A DNA stretch of 64,000 nt from Sepiola atlantica. Lineage: Eukaryota > Mollusca > Cephalopoda > Sepiida > Sepiolidae. The translations under genes and the position numbers were made by a program. The DNA is taken from NCBI GenBank assembly GCA_963556195.1, contig OY744532.1, positions 76,666,153-76,730,152 of the forward strand, read 5' to 3'. Shown here piece after piece: positions 54,120 through 64,000 of the stretch (within the stretch, counting starts at the first letter, position 1; each line of letters opens with the position of its first letter). The notes under the pieces were generated by a model. The model made no database searches and was not told the origin of the DNA. It saw only the letters and a list, made by a program, of their open reading frames with translations.

Positions 54120-54626
54120 GGTGGTGCTTATCCAGAATTACCGAGACATTTGAAAAAACAAAAAAAAAACAAAAAAAAACTGAGAAATATCTGTTCGATG
54201 TACGTACCCGTGACGGAATGAATATATCCTATACCGTAAATCACGTAAATTAATAGAGTAGTTTTTATTTTATAAAAGAAAATCAAATATTATCGATAAA
54301 CAAACAAGGGGGAAATATCGGCGCCATGTTGATCATATTCAAGGGAGATAATACAAACTTTTGCAAACTGAAGAAATAAAGTCTGGAATTTTGGGTGTTA
54401 TCTCCCTTAGCCTCCTTGAATATGACCAATAATGGCTCCGATATATCAACATTATCGATAAAATTTGTATTTCTTTTATAAAATAAAAACTATTTTATTA
54501 ATTTACGTGATTTTTGGTATAGGATATATTCATTCTATCACGGGTACGTAATTCAAACAGATATTTCTCAGTTTGTTTTATTATTTTTTTTTTCCAATAT
54601 CTCGATAATTCCGGATAAGCACCACC
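54120..54626. mobile_element. Foldback element with hAT-like ends
   Basis: Arms of about 200 bp (54120-54330, 54430-54626) with ends GGTGGTGCTTATCC. GGTGCTTAT is shared with the MITE at 53205, so the same transposase may have moved both. No clean 8-bp duplication was seen. The centre contains GGGAGATAATAC and its mirror GTTATCTCCC. Confidence 0.65.
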
Positions 54627-54639
54627 TTTGAACAGGTCC

Positions 54640-56390
54640 CATTTGTAATGATGTTCATGGTGTGTCAAGAAAGAACTAATCACAGGCTTTCTAACATAAC
54701 CAGCTTGATTGAAGAGCTTGCGTGGGTTTAAATATTCTTCCTCTTTGGTTCCGTGCCTTTATAGAAGCTAGGTTGGGGTTCAACATAACTCCCGACTGCT
54801 ATAACAGATGTTTAACATGCATGGACAATTTGCCATGGAGAAGTAGCAACAAGAAAACAAGACATTTTCTTCTTAGCCGTATATCTTCACAGAATTATCC
54901 AAATAACTCAAGAACTGTTACTTGGACAGAAATATAATTTTCACAAGATAAGTTCTGCAATATATATTATTGACAACACAACACATTATTCTCTCTTTAT
55001 TTCCTTCATTTCTTTCTTGCAAATCATGTATAGAGCTGTTTCAATTTAAAAGTTGTTTTGTGTTCTTTTCTCTTGCCATCGTCATTCCTCAAAATTCCAA
55101 CACAAAATTCCAACACATATGAGGATTTCTAAATTATTAGTGAAGGTTTGATTATAATATTTATTACTGGTGTTTTTATTTTTTTATTTTTCAGCATATC
55201 AATTCTTTCCAGGTTATTATACCTCTTCCTGGGGTATACCGAGTATTCACGGGATAGGCATTCTGAACATTATTTTAAAATTTCGACTATTTGCATTCTT
55301 GAACTGAAATTAAATTTACCAGCCTATTACGCTTTGTTCTATAATTTCTCATTTTCTACGAGTCACGAGAACTTTTGGTTCTTTGAGCAGTGTGATAGGT
55401 TTTCCTCTGTTTTCTTTTCTTTATGTTTATTTCTAACTACAAGTAATTATTTTTATTTACTTTTAGCAATTGTGGTTGGTGTGTTTTAGTTACTATGCTC
55501 AAAATATAAAAGAATACTTTTTTCACAAGTTTATTTCTGTATTGTGTTCGATATTCCAAATTGAAACGGATACTGAGAAAAGAGATAACGTTTTTTTTTT
55601 TCCTAATGAATGTCAGTGATTTCATTTGAAAGTAAAACTTCACTTTACAAACCTAATGCCGTGATAAATGTAAACGCAACAGTTTGGGGACGAAAATAAA
55701 ACAAATAGATTTACATTTTTATTTAATTTTCTCCTTTAATTGTGTCTGCAATGCGATGCCTATATCGAGAATACTCAGGATAATAACAGAATGCATTTCA
55801 AACCCCTATAATTTTCTGAAATATTGATAAAACATTCTCAAATTCACTTAATCTAATTTATAAAAGACAAACGTCTGTGTGTTTGTGTGTATGTATGTAT
55901 GTTTGTATGCCCACAGAAGGCTTTCGCCACACTAGACAGATATCAGTAAAGTTGACATTTTCTAAATCAGCCAGCCTCCGAACGAATAATATCTCAGAAT
56001 TAGAACACACCATTGATTTCTTCGTGAAATTCACTATATATTCAAATATAAAAGGGATAATTAAGCAAAAAAAAAAAAAAGAAAAAAAGCAAGTTACCTT
56101 CTTTTGGACAGGTAATTAAAAAAAAGTGAAAAGAAAGAGGTTAATGACGAATGTAGTCTTTTGGTAAAAGATGGTATGCTTCAAGTTTTTTAATGTTTTC
56201 ACATATTTGTTCATAATTAGCTATGACTGACCGAGGCCTACTGCTAAATGTTTTGTATTGTGGTTGTAGATAAATTCGTTTTGTCGGCATACGTTTTGTA
56301 AATAAACGCCAGATTCTATTTAACAAATAGATGGAACACTGACAGGTACTACCACTTCGAGTCAGAATAGACCTGAGAGTAATGGCTACG
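54640..56390. other. AT-rich stretch with two unsupported frames
   Basis: 54722-54937 (plus, 71 codons, with a CYNRCLTCMDN cysteine cluster) and 55148-55489 (plus, 113 codons, strongly hydrophobic ends) are open but unrecognised. Low GC makes chance frames likely. A host exon cannot be excluded. A GTAT/GTTT run lies at 55875-55910. Confidence 0.3.
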
Positions 56391-56394
56391 CAGG

Positions 56395-56620
56395 GGTGTT
56401 TATTTACCCTTTCCCCAGGAGGTTAGACAGAAGGTCAGATGGAGTTTTGAAAAGTAAGCAGGCTAGAAAAGGTGCACTCCGGCCTACAAAAAATGCCTCA
56501 GCAGCTCAGTCAGCATTCCCCGGTAGGGGCGCCTCAGGCGATTAGCAATAGAATAACCCCTTCTTAAAGAGAAAGTACAGCCTAAGAAGGTAGATCTACT
56601 AAGACTGAACAAAAGACTTT
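56395..56620 (-). mobile_element. Shared-body SINE, diverged, no head
   Basis: The minus strand carries CTGAGGCGCCCCTACCGGGG, then AATGCTGACTGAGCTGCTGA and CTAACCTCCTGGGGAAAGG with a GTAAATAAACA end, matching the 3' half of copies D/E. Body upstream of about 56600 is too diverged to trace. Confidence 0.6.
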
Positions 56621-56699
56621 ATCTGCCTGACACCAACAAAGCCACTGTTGGGCTGGTTGTTGAGTACGTACGAACACCACCTACTTCAGCTTACCAACA

Positions 56700-59600
56700 T
56701 GAAAAGCTTAACCCTAACCCTAACCTACTTAAGCTTCACAACATACAAAGCTTAACCCTAACCCTAACCTACTTAAGCTTCACAACATACAAAGCTTAAC
56801 CCTAACCCTAACCTACTTAAGCTTCATCACATACAAAGCTTAACCCTAACCCATTTCAGCTTCAACACAAACAAAGCTAACCCTGACCTACTTCAGTTTC
56901 ACAACATACAAAGCTTAACCCTAACCCTAACCCTAACCTACTTAAGCTTCACAACATACAAAGCTTAACCCTAACCCTAACCTACTTAAGCTTCACAACA
57001 TACAAAGCTTAACCCTAACCCTAACCTACTTAAGCTTCACAATATACAAAGCTTAACCCTAATCCTAACCTACTTAAGCTTCATCACATACAAAGCTTAA
57101 CCCTAACCCATTTCAGCTTCAACACAAACAAAGCTAACCCTGACCTACTTCAGTTTCACAACATACAAAGCTTAACCCTAACCCTAACCTACTAAAGCTT
57201 CACAACATACAAAGCTTAACCCTAACCTACTTAAGCTTCACAACATACAAAGCTTAAGCCTAACCCTAACCTACTTAAGCTTCACAACATACAAAGCTTA
57301 ACCCTAACCCTAACCTACTTAAGCTTCACAACATACAAAGCTTAACCCTGACCCTAACCTACTTAAGCTTCACAACATACAAAGCTTGACTCTAACCCTA
57401 ACCCTAACCTACTTAAGCTTCACAACATACAAAGCTTAACCCTAACCCTGACCTACTTAAGCTTCACAACATACAAAGCTTAACCCTAACCCTAACCCTA
57501 ACCTACTTAAGCTTCACAACATATAAAGCTTAACCCTAACCCTGACCTACTTAAGCTTCACAACATACAAAGCTTGACCCTAACCCTAACCCTAACCTAC
57601 TTAAGCTGCACAACATACAAAGCCTAACCCTGACCTACTTAAGCTTCACAACATACAAAGCTTAACCCTAACCCTAACCTACTTAAGCTTCACAACATAC
57701 AAAGCTTAACCCTAACCCTGACCTACTTAAGCTTCACAACATACAAAGCTTAACTCTAACTCTAACCCTAACCTACTTAAGTTTCACAACATACAAAGCT
57801 TGACCTTAACCCTAACCCTAACCTACTTAAGCTTCACAGCATACAAAGCTTAACCCTAACTCTAACCCTAACCTACTTAAGCTTCACAAGATACAATGCT
57901 TAACCCTAACCCTAACCTACTTAAGCTTCACAACATACAAAGCTTAAAACTAACCCTACCCCTAACCTACTTAACTTTCACAACATACAAAGCTTGACCC
58001 AAACCCTAACCCTAACCTACTTAAGCTTCACAACATACAAAGGTTAACCCTAACCCTGACATACTTATTCTTCACAACATACAAAGCTTGACCCTAACCC
58101 TAACCCTTACCTACTTAAGCTTCACAACATACAAAGCTTGACCCTAACCCTAACCCTAACCTACTTAAGCTTCACAACATACAAACCCTAACCCTAACCC
58201 TAACCTACTTAAGCTTCACAACATACAAAGCTTTACCCTAACCCTAACCTACTTAAGCTTCACAACATACAAACCCTAACCCTAACCCTAACCTACTTAA
58301 GCTTCACAACATACAAAGCTTAACCCTAACCCTAACCTACTTAAGCTTCACAACATACAAAGCTTAACCCTAACTCTAACCCTAGCCTACTTAAGCTTCA
58401 CAACATACAAAGCTTAACCCTAACCCTGACATACTTATTCTTCACAACATACAAAGCTTGACCCTAACCCTAACCCTTACCTACTTAAGCTTCACAACAT
58501 ACAAAGCTTGACCCTAACCCTAACCCTAACCTACTTAAGCTTCACAACATACAAACCCTAACCCTAACCCTAACCTACTTAAGCTTCACAACATACAAAG
58601 CTTTACCCTAACCCTAACCTACTTAAGCTTCACAACATACAAAGCTTAACCTTAACCCTAACCCTAACCTACTTAAGCTTTACAACATACAAAGCTTAAC
58701 CCTAACTCTAACCCTAACCTACTTAAGCTTCACAACATACAAAGCTTAACCCTAACTCTAACCCTAACCTACTTAAGCTTCACAACATACAAAGCTTAAC
58801 CCTAACTCTAACCCTAACCTACTTAAGCTTCACAACATACAAAGCTTAACCCTAACCCTAACCCTAACCTACTTAAGCTTCACAACATATAAAGCTTAAC
58901 CCTAACCCTGACCTACTTAAGCTTCACAACATACAAAGCTTGACCCTAACCCTAACCCTAACCTACTTAAGCCTCTACAACATACAAAGCTTAACCCTAA
59001 CCCTGACCTACTTAAGCTTCACAACATACAAAGCTTAACCCTAACCTACTTAAGCTTCACAACATACAAAGCTTAACCCTAACCCTAACCTACTTAAGCT
59101 TCACAACATACAAAGCTTGACCCTAACCCTAACCCTAACCTACTTAAGCTTCACAACATACAAAGCTTAACCCTAACCCTGACCTACTTAAGCTTCACAA
59201 CATACAAAGCTTAACCCTAACCCTAACCCTAACCTACTTAAGCTTCACAACATATAAAGCTTGACCCTAACCCTAACCCTAACCTACTTAAGCTTCACAA
59301 CATACAAAGCTTAACCCTAACTCTAACCCTAACCTACTTAAGCTTCACAACATACAAAGCTTAACCCTAACCCTGACCTACTTAAGCTTCACAACATACA
59401 AAGCTTAACCCTAACCTTAACCCTAACCTACTTAAGCTTCACAACATACAAAGCTTAACCCTAACCCTAACCCTAACCTACTTAAGCTTCACAACATACA
59501 AACCCTAACCCTAACCTACTTAAGCTTCACAACATACAAAGCTTAACCCTAACCCTAACCTACTTAAGCTTCACAACATACAAAGCTTAACCCTAATCCT

Positions 59601-61361
59601 AACCTACTGAAGCTTCACAACATACAAAGCTTCACCCTAACCCTTACCCTAACCTACTTAAGCTTCACAACATACAAACCCTAACCCTAACCTAAACCCT
59701 AACCTACTTAAGCTTCACAACATACAAAGCTTAACCCTAACCCTTACCTACTTAAGCTTCACAACATACAAAGCTTAACCTTAACCCTAACCCTTACCTA
59801 CTTAAGCTTCACAACATACAAAGCTTGACCCTAACCCTAACCTACTTAAGCTTCACAACATACAAACCCTAACCCTAACCCTAACCCTAACCTACTTAAG
59901 CTTCACAACATACAAAGCTTTACCCTAACCCTAACCTACTTAAGCTTCACAACATACAAAGCTTAACCCTAACACTAACCTACTTAAGCTTCACAACATA
60001 CAAAGCTTAACCCTAACCCTGACCTACTTAAGCTTCACAACATATAAAGCTTAACCTTAACCCTAACCTACTTAAGCTTCACAACATACAAAGCTTAACC
60101 CTAACTCTAACCCTAACCTACTTAAGCTTCACAACATACAATGCTTAACCCTAACCCTGACCTACTTAAGCTTCACAACATACAAAGCTTAACTCTAACC
60201 CTAACCCTAACCTACTTAACTTTCACAACATACAAAGCTTGACCCTAACCCTAACCCTAACCTACTTAAGCTTCACAACATACAAAGCTTAACTCTAACT
60301 CTAACCCTAACCTACTTAAGCTTCACAACATACAAAGCTTAACCCTAACCCTAACCTACTTAAGCTTCACAACATACAAAGCTTAACCCTAACCTTAACC
60401 CTAACCTACTTAAGCTTCACAACATACAAAGCTTAACCCTAACCCTAACCCTAACCTACTTAAGCTTCACAACATACAAACCCTAACCCTAACCTACTTA
60501 AGCTTCACAACATACAAAGCTTAACCCTAACCCTAACCTACTTAAGCTTCACAACATACAAAGCTTAACCCTAATCCTAACCTACTGAAGCTTCACAACA
60601 TACAAAGCTTAACCCTAACCCTTACCCTAACCTACTTAAGCTTCACAACATACAAACCCTAACCCTAACCTAAACCCTAACCTACTTAAGCTTCACAACA
60701 TACAAAGCTTAACCTTAACCCTAACCCTTACCCTAACCTACTTAAGCTTCACAACATACAAACCCTAACCCTAACCTAAACCCTAACCTACTTAAGCTTC
60801 ACAACATACAAAGCTTAACCCTAACCCTTACCTACTTAAGCTTCACAACATACAAAGCTTAACCCTAACCCTAACCCTAACCCTTACCTACTTAAGCTTC
60901 ACAACATACAAAGCTTTACCCTAACCCTAACCTACTTAAGCTTCACAACATACAAAGCTTAACCTTAACCCTAACCCTAACCTACTTAAGTTTTACAACA
61001 TACAAAGCTTAACCCTAACCCTAACCCTAACCTACTTAAGCTTCACAACATACAAAGCTTAACCTTAACCCTAACCCTAACCTACTTAAGCTTCACAACA
61101 TACAAAGCTTAACCTTAACCCTAACCCTAACATACTTAAGCTTCACAACATACAAAGCTTAACCTTAACCCTAACCCTAACCTACTTAAGTTTTACAACA
61201 TACAAAGCTTAACCCTAACCCTAACCCTAACCTACTTAAGCTTCACAACATACAAAGCTTAACCTTAACCCTAACCCTAACCTACTTAAGCTTCACAACA
61301 TACAAAGCTTAACCCTAACTCTAACCCTAACCTACTTAAGCTTCACAACATACAAAGCTTC
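56700..61361 (+). repeat. 4.7-kb satellite with CCCTAA blocks (C strand)
   Basis: About 100 units: a 27-bp spacer ACTTAAGCTTCACAACATAC + AAAGCTT and a block of two to four AACCCT, so units are about 38, 44 or 50 bp. The spacer is a near-palindrome bounded by AAGCTT. Larger duplications exist: 58058-58280 repeats at 58428-58640 (shift 370 bp), and the segment around 59600 repeats around 60580. Telomere-like hexamers never exceed four in a row. Confidence 0.95.
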
Positions 61362-62080
61362 CAAATTGTGCCTCATCGTAGAGTCATTCCTGTGAAGTGA
61401 AGGTATTTCTTTTATTGTACAATTTTATGTCTGGTTTTATGCTTAAGAGGAAGAAATAGCAAATAGTTTCCGTGTTTACACTTCTTTTATGTGTTGAACA
61501 CAAAAAAAACTGTTAAGTGGTTCCTTGGGAAAAGGAGAAAGAGAAGGCTAAACGAGGATAATAAAAAAATACTGCTGTTTTTTTTTTTTTGTTTTTTTTT
61601 AAATAAGCAAGTCTGGCAATGTTGGTATTCACAAACCCATGCACGTAGGTAAGATGTGGTATTAGGTTTTTAATGTCGGTGAACGCCCCGTCCCTCCTCT
61701 CCCCCCCTCTCCTCCTAAAAAAAGTGCAACTGTCTGCTCGGCATTCTCAAACATTTGGTGCCTGAAGAAACATCAATTAATTTCCAGAAACGTCTATACT
61801 ATATTTGTGGTGCCTCTGTTGGAAATCTGTTAAAAGACAAACAGAAATGTTGTGTAATGAACAAGACAAACATAAGACAGAGCATATCAGGGTGTAATGC
61901 TGGTGATGCGTCGTACAACTAAGAAAGGAGACACAGACAAAAATATGGCAAAGAAAGAGTGCAGAAAAATATATGTGACCGTTAAGTTCATGATTCAGTG
62001 AGTCGACAAGAAAGATGATGGATCGTTACCATAGGATGGTGATGGTTATCCTGGCTAAATTAAAAAAAAAAAATTTTTTT
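61362..62080. other. No gene; contains first copy of a 190-bp direct repeat
   Basis: 61690-61885 (TATTCTCAAA-type start, CATCAATTAATTTCCA, AATGTTGTGTAATGAACAAG) recurs at 62600-62795. The remainder has only homopolymer runs. Confidence 0.5.
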
Positions 62081-62325
62081 TTGTGAAAGTCGCTCCAGAC
62101 AAGGCATGAAGCCACTTGATGTTAGGAGCTAAAAAAAAAAAAAATACTTCAAGGTCAAAAACTAACCAACGATAAGTGCTAGATGGATAGATTATGAACA
62201 GCAATTCTTCCCCCTTTGTCAGAAATATCGCTCATGGAATGTGAGGACTAAATGACAAAATAAGGGAAGCGAGAGTTACGAGGCAGCCGAAAGTGACCCC
62301 AAAGTACACTTTCTACTCTCTTTGT
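62080..62325 (-). repeat. Dispersed repeat R3 (LINE 3' end), inverted
   Basis: Matches 24662-24870 in the same orientation and 50755-51000 inverted. The A-rich tail of the LINE is the T run at 62075-62082. A GAT run (62405-62440) follows to the right. Confidence 0.65.
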
Positions 62326-62599
62326 CCTATGGTCTTTTTTCTGGGAGCTGTTGCTTTTGACATAGCTGCTGTAGAACTTTGGCTGGCCGGAGAAATAAAA
62401 CTGTAGATGATAATGATGATAATGATGATGATGATGATGGGCGACTCGAGCTATGGTTAGTTTGTTGGTTAGAAACGAGCTGCTGTAGTTGCTGTGGCGA
62501 TAGTGATTATGATGACGGTCGTTGTTGTCGTGCTGTAGAAGGAGGGGGAGGCGAAACTGCTGCTGCTGCTGACTGTCATCGTCGTCATAGTGAAAAGCC

Positions 62600-62795
62600 A
62601 TTGCCCCACCCTCTCTCCCAAAGCGCCACTGCCTGCTCAGTATTCTCAAACATTTGGCGCCTGAAAAGACATCAATTAATTTCCACTAATGTCTATACTG
62701 TATTTGAAGTGTGTCTGCCGTGTTAGAAATCTGTTGATAAAAGACAAACTGAAACTCAATGTAATGAACAAGACAAACACAAGAGAGACTAAGGA
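62600..62795 (+). repeat. Second copy of the 190-bp direct repeat
   Basis: About 85-90% alike by eye to 61690-61885 (CAAACATTTGGCGCCTGAAA, CATCAATTAATTTCCACTAA, AATGAACAAGACAAACACAA). The R3 LINE end sits between the copies. Confidence 0.6.
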
Positions 62796-62804
62796 CGTGC
62801 ATTA

Positions 62805-63530
62805 GAAATCTGTATGTGTATATGGTTATATATTTGTACATACAGGATTCATTTTAAAACTAATTAACTGATCATTATGAATTTTAGAACACAGCTGATA
62901 GTTGTAAAGGGTCTAAATGTGGGCTGTATTCAGTTTTAGGCTGAAAGGGAGAAAAAAGGGGGTTGAAGCCTTTCGCGAAAATTCAGATCTCCGATTTTTG
63001 TGAAATGTTAACAATACGCATTAGACATCAATTAATTAATATTCCCTAAATTTCAGTTTCTTTAGAGTATTTTAAAGGGGTTTTAGGGGTCATAATATGG
63101 GCACAGCCTCCCATTTGAAAATTCAAATATATCAGATTTGCATCGAATTTGTCGTTAGCAGTATAAGCCATAGTGCTGAGAAATATTATGAGAAAGGGAG
63201 ATAATTTGAATATGATTGGATGTGCTGCCAATTTAGATGTCCGGGTCAACCGCCCTGTTGCCCCCTCCCCCCTCCCCTCCTCCTTCTTCACGCTTCTGGT
63301 CATTAGACACTAATTAAGCAAGGTTCTCAGAATTTCAATTTCTTAAGCTTGAGTCTTAAATTTTAGACATTTTCTAGAATGAGAATCATATAATGGATTT
63401 TGATAAAAATTTGAATAAAAAATTCTAGACATTATATTGTGATTTTAATTTTTGTAAGGGAACATAAAAATGGTGTTCTGTACAGGGAATTAATTTTACC
63501 CATCCTGGGACAGGTATTCTTCTAGGTATA
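62805..63530 (+). repeat. Dispersed repeat R4 with Helitron-like 3' hairpin, copy 2
   Basis: Partner of 13980-14575. Here the hairpin is ACCCATCC-TG-GGACAGGT, followed eight bases later by CTAG (63524-63527), which fits a Helitron 3' end (CTRR). About 140 bp extra (63160-63300) interrupts it relative to copy 1. No coding content. Confidence 0.45.
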
Positions 63531-64000
63531 AATGAATATTTTGCAAATAAATGTGTAACTGTGGCTTAACAAAATTAGAAGTCCAGTTATCTGAGCTTTT
63601 TTTTAGGTCACAAGGGCGGCTCTCCATGTAAGAATTTTTCTTGAATGAAGTTGAGTTCCCAATGGTTAGTCAATATGCGAAATGTCTGAGGGAGGGCATT
63701 CAATAAACTATTTAGAAGACAAGGTAGGTTATCTATTAACATAATATACTTTTTATAATTACTCTGCCTGGGGATGTAATGAGAACTCTACATCCGATAC
63801 TAAGATCAAACACAGTTTTACTTGAATAAAATTTGACGTGGAATTCAATAGTGGTATTAATTTTATATTAATTGGTGTTACAATACAGCGTGGGGTTTGT
63901 GGTCGCTCCGGACATCGATAAACAGCGAAAACAATGTTTTACTTTATTTTATTTATAACTTGAAAATTATATATAAAAAAAAAAAATGGTAATATAGGGT
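63531..64000. other. No gene seen
   Basis: AT-rich end of the window, nothing recognised. Confidence 0.4.

Noticed and set aside
56700..61361. True chromosome end
   Set aside because: Telomere-type hexamers occur in blocks of at most four between spacers, and ordinary sequence continues on both sides.
62248..62726. Overlapping frames of 133 and 115 codons with His/Asp/Gln runs
   Set aside because: They read through triplet runs and the R3 repeat on both strands; no domain.

Overview
This is eukaryotic, AT-rich, intergenic-type DNA packed with mobile elements. I found no convincing host gene in 64 kb. The mix (several non-LTR retrotransposon families, RTE, gypsy, hAT, mariner, tRNA-, 5S- and U2-derived SINEs, TTAGGG-like arrays, long TA runs) suggests a mollusc, most likely a cephalopod of octopus type. 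That assignment is inference, because no host gene was available to place the window.

Layout. 0-9 kb: 3' part of a hAT transposon, a second hAT-like inverted-repeat element, a gypsy gag-pol remnant on the minus strand, a foldback element with two hammerhead-ribozyme-like motifs, and two LINE 3' ends. 9-24 kb: SINEs, LINE ends, a 0.5 kb TTAGGG-like array, a 0.7 kb GATA array, U2-headed SINEs and a mariner fragment. 24-32 kb: LINE fragments, then a dense cluster of TA-flanked foldback elements, most carrying hammerhead-like cores. 32-38.4 kb: a 5S-derived SINE and a nearly full-length but broken RTE-type LINE (34.4-38.4, minus). 41.0-44.6 kb: a 23-bp minisatellite of about 158 copies. 44.9-50.1 kb: a Tc1/mariner-type MITE, more hammerhead-bearing elements, a tRNA-headed SINE and a LINE interrupted by a second, 5'-inverted LINE. 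52.6-54.6 kb: hAT-type MITEs. 56.7-61.4 kb: a 4.7 kb satellite with CCCTAA blocks. The rest is unclassified AT-rich repeat DNA.

The most interesting signal is a set of self-cleaving RNA motifs. At least eleven loci show a hammerhead core (C-U-G-A-N-G-A, stem II, GAA) with complementary flanks. The best (46140-46191, minus) has all three stems and the full core. Most sit in head-to-head inverted dimers in which each arm reads body, ribozyme, then an AATAAA-type tail, pointing outward. One locus (26.7-27.0 kb) is a direct dimer of 254-bp units, as in retrozymes. Hammerheads are known in Penelope-like retroelements and retrozymes; these look like non-autonomous relatives.

The second signal is a modular SINE. 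One shared body of about 290 bp occurs with no head (14.9, 17.0 kb), with a head made of the first ~40 nt of U2 snRNA (19.9, 22.4, 22.7 kb), and with a tRNA-derived head (46.6 kb).
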